Assembly: GCA_038502055.1 (NCBI GenBank) | Contig: JAXRKN010000044.1 | Coordinates: forward strand, 9,728,501 to 9,792,500 | Source of the DNA: Tanytarsus gracilentus | Lineage: Eukaryota > Arthropoda > Insecta > Diptera > Chironomidae | Reading direction: 5' to 3' | Length of the DNA stretch: 64,000 nt | Shown: in pieces, positions 11,527 through 22,388 of the stretch | Numbering within the stretch: the stretch's first letter is position 1 | Layout of the letters: each line of letters opens with the position of its first letter | Translations under genes and position numbers: made by a program | The notes under the pieces: generated by a model | What the model saw: the letters and a program-made list of their open reading frames with translations, nothing else | Told to the model about the DNA's origin: nothing | Databases searched by the model: none

Positions 11527-12440
11527 CTATTTATTTTTAAAACGGTTAAGTTTGATAGAACACATTGCGAGACTTAATTCATAGATACATGATCCGAGTG
11601 CACAAGATTTAGGAAAGTCACAATTATTCGATATTAATCCGTAAATGCTAAGAAAAAGCATTACAAAACTTCCACCCTAAAAAACGAGTTAAAATATTTG
11701 TAGTTCATTGAAAAATTTTACACTTACTAGGAGGAACCTATCAAAAAAATTTCTATATTTGAAAATTCTTTTCTTCAAAAAATTATTCAAAAGTAACACA
11801 CGATATCCGTAGAAAATTCCATGTGAAAATGAGCAGATAAACGAATGAAGAATAAAATTTCCACCTGTGAGAATTAAATTTTTTAAGATTGAAAAATTAT
11901 AAATTACAAATTTTACCAGGATAAAAATTGCTGATACACCATATATAAATAATAACAGAAGAGTGATGCAGTAGCGCAAAGTTTTGGATATTGTCATTTT
12001 TTTTGTTAAAACTGATCAAGACACTTTCCAAGATGTAAGCAAATTTAGACATTAAAAACGACCATGATTCATGGGCAATCTAAAATTAACGTTAAAATTC
12101 CACAATTAAATTCTGTAATTTTTTGACTCACCCAAATTCCTTTTGGCGAATTCAATTTATCCATTGGAAAACAATTCCAGCGTAAATTTTCGCTTATTAA
12201 AATATATTTTACAAATTTTAATGAAAAACAAAGTGAAATTGCACACAACAAAATTTTCTCAATCAAACTTGCAGTAAACGATCTAATCGGTTTGCGATTT
12301 TTCATAAACTTTCTCAAGAGACAAATAGACAAAATATAAAGTCCAACAAGAAAACAAACAGACAAAGGATTTCCCATGAGTGGGTAGTCTCGGATTCTTG
12401 GATCGGCCTTTTCGTAAAAAATTTCCCTAAAAAACTTCAT
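11527..12440 (-). CDS. Divergent ELO-family (fatty-acid elongase-like) protein, 4 coding exons, altered histidine box
   Basis: Coding exons, in transcription order, are 12440-12132, 12079-11917, 11864-11728 and 11676-11527 (stop TAG at 11527-11529). The introns are 52, 52 and 51 bp, with donors GTGAGT, GTAAAA and GTAAGT and acceptors ending TTTTAG, TCACAG and TTTTAG. The joined frame gives 252 aa with no stop. It aligns along the whole ELO fold: DPRIRDYPLM (13-22), MKNRKP (46-51), a W..LMSKF...LES..ISFNKK block (about 108-130), YPGGN after the histidine box, and CDFPK (222-226), which resembles the family's C-terminal CNFP. The ELO enzymes are multi-pass ER membrane ketoacyl-CoA synthases that need HxxHH. 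Here that box reads ALLHH (138-142), and the KxxExxDT and TxxQxxQ signatures are also changed. The intact splice sites and frame argue against a simple pseudogene. It may be a pseudoenzyme, or very recently inactivated. It is divergently paired with the ELO gene at 12742. Confidence 0.85.
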
Positions 12441-12741
12441 CGTACAAATTTTTCAACTGCTGTTTATCACGAGACGACTGAATAATAATTAATGTATAGG
12501 TTCAATAGAATGAAGTGAGATCTTCACCATTCTTCTCATATTCACAAAAATTAAACTCATTGTACTCATATTTATTTTGAGAGTAAATAGTTTTATTCAT
12601 GTTCAAAAACAATTGTTTAGATCTCATTTAATTTTTTTCATTCTTCTCATTTCGCTTTTAACCGATCATCGATTTGGAGCTGAATTTACTTAAGTGTATT
12701 TTTATTTCAAAAGTTAAAAATAATTTTAAAATTTTAACAAT
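12441..12741. promoter_or_regulatory. Shared divergent promoter region of the two ELO genes
   Basis: 301 bp separate the two start codons, so both 5' UTRs and promoters must fit here. The DNA is AT-rich with repeated ATTCTTCTCAT words (about 12529-12541 and 12643-12650) that could be shared regulatory sites. I see no unambiguous TATA or initiator. The assignment rests mainly on position. Confidence 0.45.
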
Positions 12742-13620
12742 ATGGTTTTTTTACCACCAGCAAAGTGTAAGTAATTTTATAATAATTAAAAGAATAATTT
12801 TAGTTTTAAATTTTAGTGGATTTTATTGAATCATGGAGTATTATTGGATCACCTTGTTATCTTATCATAATCTTGTGCCTTTATTTTTGTGCCATTAAGT
12901 TGGGAAATTCTTACATGAAAAATCGAAAAGCTTTTGAACTTACTTTCATCATTCGAGCTTACAATATTTTTCAAGTTCTAACATGCACTGGATTTGCAGT
13001 TTACTATAAAACTGTGCTTGGTTATGACACAATCAGTTCAACGTGGAAATGTCGAAGTTTTGAAGAAGAAAAAATTTCTCGAGATTCTTTAATTAATTTT
13101 TTTTCATTTAATTGGTTATTCATGTTGTTTCGATCAATCGAACTATTGGAAACGTTATTTTTCATACTACGAAAAAAGAAAACACAAATTTCATTTCTAC
13201 ATGTTTATCACCACGTCAGTACACTGATTGTGTTGTACATGATGAATCGATACTCGGCTAGTAAGTAAACACATATTTTATTCAAGTTTTTAAATTCAAT
13301 TTTTATTTTAAGGCTTAATGGACGTGTATGCAGCCTCTGTCAACAACTGTGTGCACATAGTTATGTACCTCTACTACTTCTTTAGCTCTTTTAAGTCATT
13401 TCAATATTTTACGCGATTGATCAAGCCTTTTATGACCTCAATTCAACTGATGCAACTCATCTTATTATTTGGTCAGTGTGTCGTAGCCATTCATTGTGGA
13501 GAATCTTATGTGAACTTTATTTCAGCATTTGATTGTTTGTTTTTGATTGCCTTGTTTGGTGATTTCTACTCAAAATCATATGTGAATAGAAAAATCTTCA
13601 AGAATCCCAAAGATAATTAA
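12742..13620 (+). CDS. ELO-family very-long-chain fatty acid elongase, 3 coding exons
   Basis: Coding exons are 12742-12766, 12817-13260 and 13313-13620 (stop TAA). The introns are 50 and 52 bp, with donors GTAAGT and GTAAGT and acceptors ATTTTAG and TTTTAAG. The first exon encodes only MVFLPPAK plus one base. The 258-aa product matches the ELO family, the condensing enzymes of microsomal fatty-acid elongation (malonyl-CoA plus acyl-CoA to 3-ketoacyl-CoA). Visible signatures are MKNRKAFEL (from 42), ELLETLFFILRKK just before the histidine box, HVYHH at 137-141, NNCVHIVMYLYY (167-178) and TSIQLMQL. Several hydrophobic segments fit a multi-pass ER protein. The canonical DT in KxxExxDT is ET here and the N terminus is short, so it is a divergent but probably active enzyme. 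Substrate chain length cannot be told from sequence. Confidence 0.92.
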
Positions 13621-16490
13621 AATATTTCATATGATTTTAAGCAAAATTTATTTTCTAGTTTCATTTTGTACTTTTAAAAATGATCGAGAATTGCTTAAGC
13701 ATAAAATTAAATTAAAATATTTTTTCTTCATAATGACGCAGTTTTCAGTTTAAATAAATTCTGAAAAATCTTTTAAAAATTTTAGCACATTACCCAGTGT
13801 CTCTTAGTTTAGTTCGTTTTAAAACATTCATTGTTCATTCATCCACAACTAATCCGAAATAAGCCAATTTGTGAAAATGACTTTTGGGATGAAAACATGT
13901 AGCAGCAGGAAAAGGAAGAAAAGAAGTTTTTACGCTGTCAATTCGGGTTCTAACTTGTTTTACATTTTTCTCAATTTTTATTGAGTCAAAAAAATGCTGG
14001 CATGAAATTGATCGCCCTCTCCCAGGATACTCTGGATGTTGGAATGTTAATAAAAAAATAAAATGAAGGGAAAACATATTTCGATGATGTTTTTATGATT
14101 CCCAAAAACATGTTGATTAAACTTGAAAAATTGAAAAATAATCAAATTTCAGGAGCAACCTGTATTTTTTCTTTTAAGAACAAAGAAATTTTCAAATTAA
14201 CTTCAAGCCATCAGTCAGACAATGACCTAACATTAAACATGCAAATTCTCTCCTTAAAAACAAAACAAAGAAAATATCGTTAAAGTATCTAGAATGAATC
14301 CATCATCACATCGCATAGTTTAATGACATTTTTTTTGCAATGTCGTTGTCGTCCATTTCCTTATATTCCGGGAGGGGTAAAGTCGAGAGCTTTATACTCG
14401 CTCACAAAGTCAGCTCACATAATTCACATAAAAGAGAGAAAGAGAAAAAGTTTTTCTCGTTGCGTCAAACAAAAGAATATGATGTATGGAGATTGCAATG
14501 GTTGAGAACGATTTGACGCAACGAGGAATGAAAATTCCATTTGCCAATCTTTGTCAGCATCGTGGCGCGTTATAGCGGAAGCAATGAAATTAAAATGGAA
14601 TTTAAGAGTGAGAGAATCGAGGATGGCATGAGAGGATACTAAGTGTAAGATTTATGGCATGTAATGTATATTATTGTTATAGTTTCGCCGCCACCCCATC
14701 AGCAACTGCCCATTTCGACAGAATTTTATGTCTAAGGACGACAAATGTGAAAATTAAATCATAAAAAAAATTCATTTTGAAGAAGAACATTTTACATTGT
14801 TGCCTCGTTTTAATCGCAATGGCGTCAGTTATCGCTATACAATTGCAAAAATTTATAGACTCTGGACACATTTTCTCATTTTGCTGCAAATTAGAAAAAA
14901 AGAAGAGAAGAGAAATTGACCTTACAATGCACTCGGATATATTACATTGACGATGGATGGATTTGAAGAGTTATTTGTAACAAAATTTTTTAATAAAAAT
15001 AAAATTAAAAAGTCCATAAAATTGTGAGAGTTTAAGTTTTTTTCAAATCACCATTCAAAACTGCATACATAGGGTTGTAAAGATTATTTTACATTCATGG
15101 CACATGCATGGGTGTATAAAGGCACCATAAAATGAGTGGATGAAAGCGAGAGACAATTTGTGTGGCATTGCGTTGTAATTTTAAACTGCAACCTAGGATA
15201 TTTTGCCAAAAAGAGAAGCAAAATAAACTATAAAGTCTTCTCTTAAATACCCATGAAGAGCTTTAAATGCAATTTCGGAATAATTAATTTCAACTCAAAG
15301 CACACCCAACGAAAATTTAGTTTTCGGCCAGCAACTAATTTAAACTTCCATAAATTGTCGCACGCCAACAGCATTAAAATCTAGTGCAGGGGTGAGAATT
15401 TTTTTAAAATTTAAATCTGATAAAATTCGGCAGTTAAAAATATATTTTTATCAGCTTTACGAAAGTGTCCGAACCCTCAGTTTATTTTCCACCCATTCAT
15501 TTGAGTTGCAACTTTTTCTCTTTTTTTACAAGGCACGTAAAGCTTAAAGCCTTATTTATGAGAATCGTGATGTAAATTTAACTAATTTTCTCTTCCTCGT
15601 TGTCGTAAGTTTTCAACCTTCCTCGCTCTCGCTCGCATGCAGAGTTGAAAATGTGCAACAGTTGAAAGTTCTGCTACGAGATAAATTACTGTGAAACCAC
15701 AGCAGCACCCATAGTACTCCAGAAGCGTCAACCATAACTCTTTGATATTATTTATATCATCATAAAACATTGTAAATCATTCTCGGAGGGCTTTTGTGCT
15801 CTCTCGTGAGAGTTTAAACTGCACACGAGCTGCAACACGTGGCACGAACGCTTAAAAATCATTGCATGTTGATTGAAATTGACTTATGGATCGTGTGTGA
15901 ACAATTAAATTGAAAATAAGTTATTTTTTCTGACATCTGATAAAAGTCTCTGAAATAAAAATGAAACGTTTAAGTTTTATTATTAAATTTTAAGCTTTCA
16001 CCTATTAAAATTCACTAGTCCATGAACTCAAAAAAAATGTAACATTACCGAAATTCAGAAATACCCACTGGAATTTCCACAATTAAATCTCTGCAAATTC
16101 ATTTCATGCATAATTTAAATTCTTCAACTCAACCGAGAGATCGGAAATGTTTAACACCCGAACAATTTTTTATCGCGCAAACCTCGCGTGAAAATGTAAC
16201 AAAAAATATTTTTTTAATTTAATTCTTTATGTAAAAAAATGAGTATTTTTTCTGTTTGTTAGAATTTCGAGAGGTATTAACATGAGTAATGTGATGAGGG
16301 AGATTGACATCATCAAAAACAGCAATTATATCGTGTAAGCTCTTTGCTATTAGAGCACTCGACGTAGCGTAAAAATTTCAATATGGTGTGTGGAGAATTA
16401 CGCGCATTGCAATTGCGATGTCACGATGGCGATAAAATTGTTCGAATTTATTCATGAGAGAGTTGTTTCTTGAGCTATGGTTGGATGACC
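13621..16490. other. Non-coding stretch downstream of the ELO gene
   Basis: Begins with the 3' end of the ELO gene; an AAATAAA near 13753 could serve as polyadenylation signal. Beyond that only short, compositionally biased frames occur. No RNA gene or mobile element was recognised. Confidence 0.55.
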
Positions 16491-16543
16491 ATAAAATATT
16501 AAATTTTATTTTATGGGAGATAAAATTAAATTTAATATTTTAT
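16491..16543. repeat. AT-rich 23-bp inverted repeat (hairpin)
   Basis: Left arm 16491-16513 and right arm 16521-16543 pair over 23 bp with one mismatch and leave a 7-nt loop (TGGGAGA). The arms consist only of A and T. It may be a matrix-attachment-like or cruciform-prone site, or chance in AT-rich DNA. Confidence 0.6.
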
Positions 16544-18525
16544 GAATTTTAAATTTCCCGCACTTTTATCCCAAAAATATTAAATATATTTTTAAAATTT
16601 TAATTTTTCTCAATATCAATTCTGAAAATGAAAATTATTACGATAGCTTGAGTGTACGCATGACAATCGCCTTTATGATGAATGATTAAAATCGAATTAA
16701 AATTTAATTGAGGCATCGTAATAATACAATCAAGCTGTGGCATGGCTGGGGGTGGGAAAATTTTTGAGAGTGGGCGGACAATTAAAACTGAGCGTTTTTA
16801 ATAGCTAGCTGTGCCGTACTCTTATGTATTGATGATAATTGCTCGGGACGTTGTTTATACAGTTCCTGCTATTTTACTCCATTACTTTGAAACAAGGAAG
16901 TTTATTGAATTAGACGACACAAATGTTCATCCTAATTTTTTTAACGTAATTTATCAAAATAATTGAAATTTATGCAAATTTCTTCAAACTTACTTAAAAT
17001 TTTCAACATCACACTTAGATTTATAGAAAAAAAAACGTTAAAATTTAAATTTTTTATTCTTTAAACTCAGATTTTAAATTTTTCATAAAAAGTTCTTCAC
17101 TTAAATTTTAAAAATTTTGTGTCTAAACGTGAAATTTTTAATGTCAAATCGAAATTGAATTATTTTCCCCTTAAACCCCAAATTAAATTTGATATACTCA
17201 TAATTGTGACTATCACGTGAAGTCAACGATAATTTTCTTGAATAATTTACGATCTTCTAGCAAAAAAAACTGCGTGTGGTAGGAAGTAATGTGAGTGTAA
17301 AATTGATGGATGAGCAAAGAAGGGAAAAAATTCAAAGTTTTATTTATGGCCGTCATCAATCAGAATTTTCTTTTATTATCAAGGGAACACAAAAATTTCA
17401 CTCAAAACCCGAAAAATCTTTTTTCCGCTATCAAAATATTGACACGAAATGCTCAAAACTGTTGTTGTGAAAGTCAAAAGAAAATTATTATAATCAAATG
17501 ACATTCCAGCTCGAACATAAATAAATTGACGTGAATTTATTATCAAAATAAGGAAATAAAAACAAAAAGAGCAAAGAAGCGAGCAGTCATGCATTCTTTT
17601 CTGACTCGGTTTTCATTCACTTGATTTTCGAAAGAGTTAGGTCTAAAATATTAAATCTATTACCTTAAATTAATATTTTAAATTTAAAAAATTAAAAAAC
17701 CGTTAAAATAAAAAAAATTTTCATTGATTTCAAACAATTGAGTTCAATTTCAATTTGCTCTCAAGCGCCATCGGGACCTTTATTTGGCTTCGCAATCCTC
17801 TCAATGTGACATAAGGTGGGGTGACCTAATTAAAAATCGATCGACTCGCAAAATATGCCGTATAGTAGTGCAGAATTGCATCGTATGCGCCTACGACATC
17901 ATTCATACCGCTTATCTCTTTTGGCGCCACTTGTGCTTTTTACTATGAAGCTCTCTTTTGCTTACTTTGGCATGACTCGTTTATCTCTCTCTCACTCACT
18001 CCTGTGTGTATCGCCCAAAAATGCCATATTTAATTCATTGATAGATGTGAGAAAGCAAATCCTGCCGAGTTTGAGGAAAATTTTCATCCGCATTTTCTTT
18101 ATCAAGAATTTTTTTATCCCATATAGATTTTTTTGCTCCTCTCTCTCACAAACACAATCACATAAATTTTATTATTTATTTTGACTGAGGGAGAAAAAGG
18201 AAAAATCTTTCACACAACTTTAGGTTTTGGCGCAAATTTTCTCGGCTCGCCCTTGCTGTGTAGGAGTCGAGCGAGCATGAAAATCACATTTTGGGGATTG
18301 TGCGCGTCTTCCCGAAAAAATATTTTTATGTTGTGTCTGGGAAGAGCGCGAAGACGTTCGGCATTGCACACATAGAGAGGGAAAAAATATTTCGACGCAA
18401 TTTGGAGGGAAAAATTTTCTTTTTGTCTGTGAGAAAGAAAAGTTTTTTTTTTGTTTTGACTGAAGTGCGTGCGCAGTAGAGAGAAAATTTTCCATCGAGC
18501 CACTTGCGAGTGTGTTAATGTTGTG
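16544..18525. other. Non-coding stretch with CT-rich patches
   Basis: No supported gene. From about 17860 to 18480 the DNA becomes richer in CT/GA tracts (for example TCTCTCTCTCACTCACTCC near 17983) and in CpG-containing words, a composition seen around promoters and 5' UTRs of insect genes. Open frames on both strands here are short and mutually overlapping. Confidence 0.45.
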
Positions 18526-18718
18526 TCTGGCAAAACATTCAGCAATGACGCGACGACTGGATGTGAAGAAGATGGCTATAGTGCATTCGAGAGTGTTAGT
18601 GGATATGTCTATGAAAAATCAACAACACTCAGGTCAATGGAGTCTACATACACAACTCAAGCCTGCCTTCGTCAGTGTTGGTGGAGTTTTACGTTTTGTT
18701 TTGATTTTTTCCCTCGCT
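18526..18718 (+). repeat. 192-bp dispersed duplication, copy A
   Basis: Starts TCTGGCAAAACATTCAGC and ends TTTTTTCCCTCGCT. The reverse complement of 54769-54960 is the same sequence, differing as far as I can read only by one T in a T-run. It is GC-richer than its neighbourhood, and two of its three forward frames are open throughout. No known protein is recognised in either frame. It lacks terminal inverted repeats, poly-A and an obvious target duplication. Options are an unclassified short mobile element, a duplicated exon, or a recent segmental copy. Confidence 0.85.
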
Positions 18719-19987
18719 TCGAGAAAATTTTATTGCGTTTTATGCTGAAAATGCGCTGCATCGATTACGTAAAACTTTTTCTTCTTATCAGAACTGATAA
18801 AATATAATTAAATTTATTATTGAAAATTTTTCGGGGTGTGATAAATCACAGAATTGATGGCATGCAATCGATGATGTAATTGATAGTAAATTTTATGAAA
18901 TAAATCCAAGGGATTGAACTTTTTTATATATTTTTAGGAAATTTTAAATAATTAAAATTAATTACTTTAAATAATTAAATTCATAGAAAAAATTACTTAC
19001 CGGAAGTTTTTCTCTGTTAGCTTACTCATACACGATACCTGCCACCACTTATCATCGCCATCGCAAGAACACCAAAAAAACGAGAATTATTAAAATTCTC
19101 TTTCGAATTCACGTTTTTATCATATTTAGCTGGTGTGTGGCCACAGAAACGAGAAAGAAAGAATCTCAACTCGGTGCGCGGAATTTAATTAAAATTCTGT
19201 TGAACCTTCTCTATATATGCGGGCCTATAATAATGACAAACACGAGCTTGTTATTTTTTTATTATTCTTTTTCTCTTTTTTTGATGATGAAATGACGCAT
19301 TTTGTGTAAAAGTCAATCACATGATGATGGGGCGATAACTGTTTTTATGATGGGATTTTTCTCAAAATATCCGAAAAAAATATTTTAATTTTGGAAACAT
19401 ATTGAATAAAATATTGATAGTTTGAAATTAAAATTAGAACTTTTAAAATTGATTAAAAAAAATTAAATAATATGAAGTTAATACTTTTATAAAAATGACT
19501 TTTAAAAAATCCAAACTTTACAAAAACCTTTTAAATATTTTATATTCAATTTCTCAAACATTTTATTCTAAATGATGTGATCATAAACAAATTTTGAAGG
19601 ACTTTAGATTTTTGACGCTAACATTTTCTTCAAAAAAATTCAAAAAACTTATCACCATGTGACTAAATCTATTACTCAATTTATTATAGCCCTTAAAAAT
19701 TTTTTTTATCTTCTTGCTAAAATTTTTCCATTTCTTCAAAGTCTTAACTACCTTGCCCATCATAAATTTGCTGCTAATGTGTTTTTTTTCTGCGGTGTGT
19801 GCGGGCATTGTAAATTATTTCAATTCTAATGTTCACATCAAATGTTTGATAATTTACAAGTTTTCTCGCACCACAAACTTATTGAATTTTCTCGAATTCT
19901 AATTTTACATAAAAATAGTTGCTGAGTGTAATGAACTTTCGGGGACACGTAAAGCAGAAGGGAAAAATTTTTGTCACTCCAGTCACG
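18719..19987. other. AT-rich non-coding stretch
   Basis: Nothing firm. A patch at about 19000-19210 is GC-richer with repeated GAGAAAG-like words, possibly regulatory. The remaining DNA is nearly pure AT. Confidence 0.5.
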
Positions 19988-20005
19988 AAACGAAGTGATC
20001 TGATA

Positions 20006-20037
<32 letters not shown>

Positions 20038-20234
20038 CTGATGGGTAGCGACACAGAACTTAATCAGGATAGACGCAAACCTTGCAGAACTCTTAAGATT
20101 TCTCTTAAGAATAGAGTATAAATACCCCTTTTTTCCCCCTCAACAATGGACGTCCCCTCAGGAATCGTCCACCTCGGGAGCTGCAACACACGTCTTGAAA
20201 AAGACGCACTAGTAAACGAAGTGATCTGATAATT
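19988..20234 (-). mobile_element. Short retroposed insertion with 21-bp target duplication and GATT-repeat tail
   Basis: The same 21 bp (beginning AAACGAAGTGATC, ending TAATT) stand at 19988-20008 and 20214-20234. The 205 bp between them begin with a run of about seven GATT units and then hold GC-richer unique sequence. On the minus strand this reads as an element ending in an AATC-type tail next to a long target duplication. That is the hallmark of target-primed reverse transcription by a non-LTR retrotransposon, here 5'-truncated or a SINE-like passenger. There is no complete coding frame. The element family is not identified. Confidence 0.82.
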
Positions 20235-20605
20235 AAGCAATAATTCTTTATTTGTTGTTTTTTCCTCCTCTTCTTTTCGACATTTTTTTGTCATCTCTTG
20301 TCTCTCGTTCTCAATCGATATCCATCACTGTCATCGGCTAGATGTGATGTGGGAATCTTTGAGGGAGGGGAATAAATGAGAAAAAATATTCCGAGACTCA
20401 CTAAAATGATGTGGAACTGATTTTAGTGTAAATCATCATTTCGATTTAATTTTGTTATAGAAATTTTAAGACCAACTTCAAAACGATGAGGTCGAGGGAT
20501 AGAAACATATTTAGGACACAAATTTTTCTTAGTTATATTTTCTAAAAAATCTGTTATAAATTTATAAAGTTACCAACCCTCGTAAAACATTTTTCCTCCG
20601 GCTTG

Positions 20606-20639
20606 TTTCGTCTCATTTTGTGACAAAAATGAGACGAAA
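20606..20639. repeat. Perfect 14-bp hairpin
   Basis: TTTCGTCTCATTTT pairs with AAAATGAGACGAAA across a 6-nt loop (GTGACA). The stem is mixed in composition, so it is less likely to be chance than AT-only hairpins. It is too short for a microRNA precursor. No role is known. Confidence 0.6.
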
Positions 20640-22270
20640 TTTGAGTTAAACTCGAGGATTATCAAAAACATAAAAATTCCCTACTATTTCCATTTTTTCA
20701 CTCTCGTCGTTGTCATTCGACTTAATGGGTAAATCCCATTTTAACATTTACATTTTTGTGTGAGGATTCACTTTGATTTGCCACGCATAATTACACACAA
20801 ATTATAATTAATGCGAATTTATTGAGTGAGGAACGCTTAAAAGTGTTTGAATATTTTTTCTTCGCTATCGCTCGTGAATTTGAAAATGTGGAAAATTAAA
20901 ATGAAAATTGGGTGATGGACAGTGTCTGACAGAGAGTCTAATAAAATTTAAGATTTAATAAAGACCAGATGTGATTTAGTTTTGTACGTGCGAGTTTTCG
21001 TGAGCCTTAATTTTTAAAAAGAAAATTAATGATTTTTCTTCTTCAGTTCATTTTTAAAAGATTTAAATAATTCTTTAAAAGCAATTCTAATGACAACAAT
21101 GGGAAGTTTAAAAAATTATTTAAATTTTTTATGCGGCTTCTCCAGTGGCATTTTTCATTCATTCATTCATTGACTCGTGTGTGATGAATGAGAAAAAAAA
21201 ATACATTAAAAAAATAATTATATGGAAATTAAATGTGCGGCTGAGATTTTTAATAAATGTTGTGTGCTAATTTAATTTATTCGCTACTTGTTTTGATGAA
21301 TGAAAAATGTTAATAATTTTAAATTGGAGTGAATACTTTTTTTGTTGTAAGGGCAAAAAATAAAGTACAACATTATTCAGTGTTGAAGTAAACCACAACT
21401 CAGACTCAAAGACACGAAACTCACCTGCAGTTTTTTCACGCCCTCCAGATGCAAGACCACAATATCGATATTTTTTTTTATTGTTTTTTGCTCCGTTCCC
21501 ACCGAACGTGAAATTAAATTTTCTTCTCTTATAAAAATGAGAATGTAATAATGATAATTATCTCTTCGGCATGCAAGAGTTCCCTTTAAAAAGGTAAGTT
21601 GCAAGTCACTCGGAAGTGTAATAATCCGCAACAGTGTTGCAACAAAGTTACGACCTGCCTGAATGCACACTTAACTCCTTAACATCATCATCATCGCTCA
21701 AAGTGAATATTCAAGACATCAATACTTGCAAACCTCACAAATCATTTTTTTCTGCACAAAGTACATGTGCAGTTTCTCAAGTTGCTTGTTTGAGGCAACA
21801 ATGTCGTATTCTAGATTGAGAAAGTGTGAAAGAAGTGTAACGTAAGAAAATTTGATTGTTTCATTTTCACAAATTTTTAATCTTGCAAATTTGTTTCACT
21901 TTTCATCGCGTTCTTTCCTTAAAACTCTTGCCTACTCAAAAGTTGAATTTCAACATAACCGCACTGTTTTCAAACCCTTATTGGTGCTATTTTAGTTGTT
22001 AATGAGTGCGGCGACAAGGGGAGAGCAAAATGAAATCCCATTAATGCATAAAAAGTTCCAATGCACTCGCATGGAATTGAAACAACAGAAAGTAAGAAGA
22101 AAAATTTTAACCGTGAAGCCTTTCATGATTTTCCCGCGCGCATCGTCATTCTCTTTCATTCCACTTCATTCACTACTTTACTCCTCACATACTCACTCAA
22201 CACGAAAGAATTCTTATGCTTTAATTGCTGCTGTTCGCAAAAAAAACTAGGGGGAGATGATTTTAAAGAG
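20640..22270. other. Non-coding stretch
   Basis: Only short frames, no recognisable domain. CA/CT-rich patches near 21650-21800 and 22140-22210 could be 5' UTR or enhancer DNA; nothing decisive is visible. Confidence 0.45.
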
Positions 22271-22274
22271 TATG

Positions 22275-22388
22275 CGCGAGTGTCGTAGTGTGTGGGTGTC
22301 GTAGTGTGCGGATGTGTAGTGTAGTGAGTGTCGTGTGTGTCGTGGGTGTACGTCAGTGTACGTGGGTGTACGTCAGTGTACGTCAGTT
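22275..22388. repeat. GTGT/GTAGTGTG-type degenerate minisatellite
   Basis: A run of variants of GTGTCGTAGTGTG, followed by four GTGTACGTCA / GTGTACGTGG units. It is strongly purine/pyrimidine-alternating, so it could adopt Z-DNA. No coding role is apparent. Confidence 0.8.

Noticed and set aside
11689..11997. A 102-codon minus-strand frame read as a separate gene
   Set aside because: It is exon 3 of the ELO-like gene at its 3' part, but its first third is the wrong frame of exon 2 plus an intron. The spliced model explains it better.
12069..12131. The end of the first ELO-like frame (residues after GIW), read as coding
   Set aside because: A GTGAGT donor at 12131 and a TTTTAG acceptor at 12080 mark this as intron; the continuation does not match the family, whereas exon 2 does.
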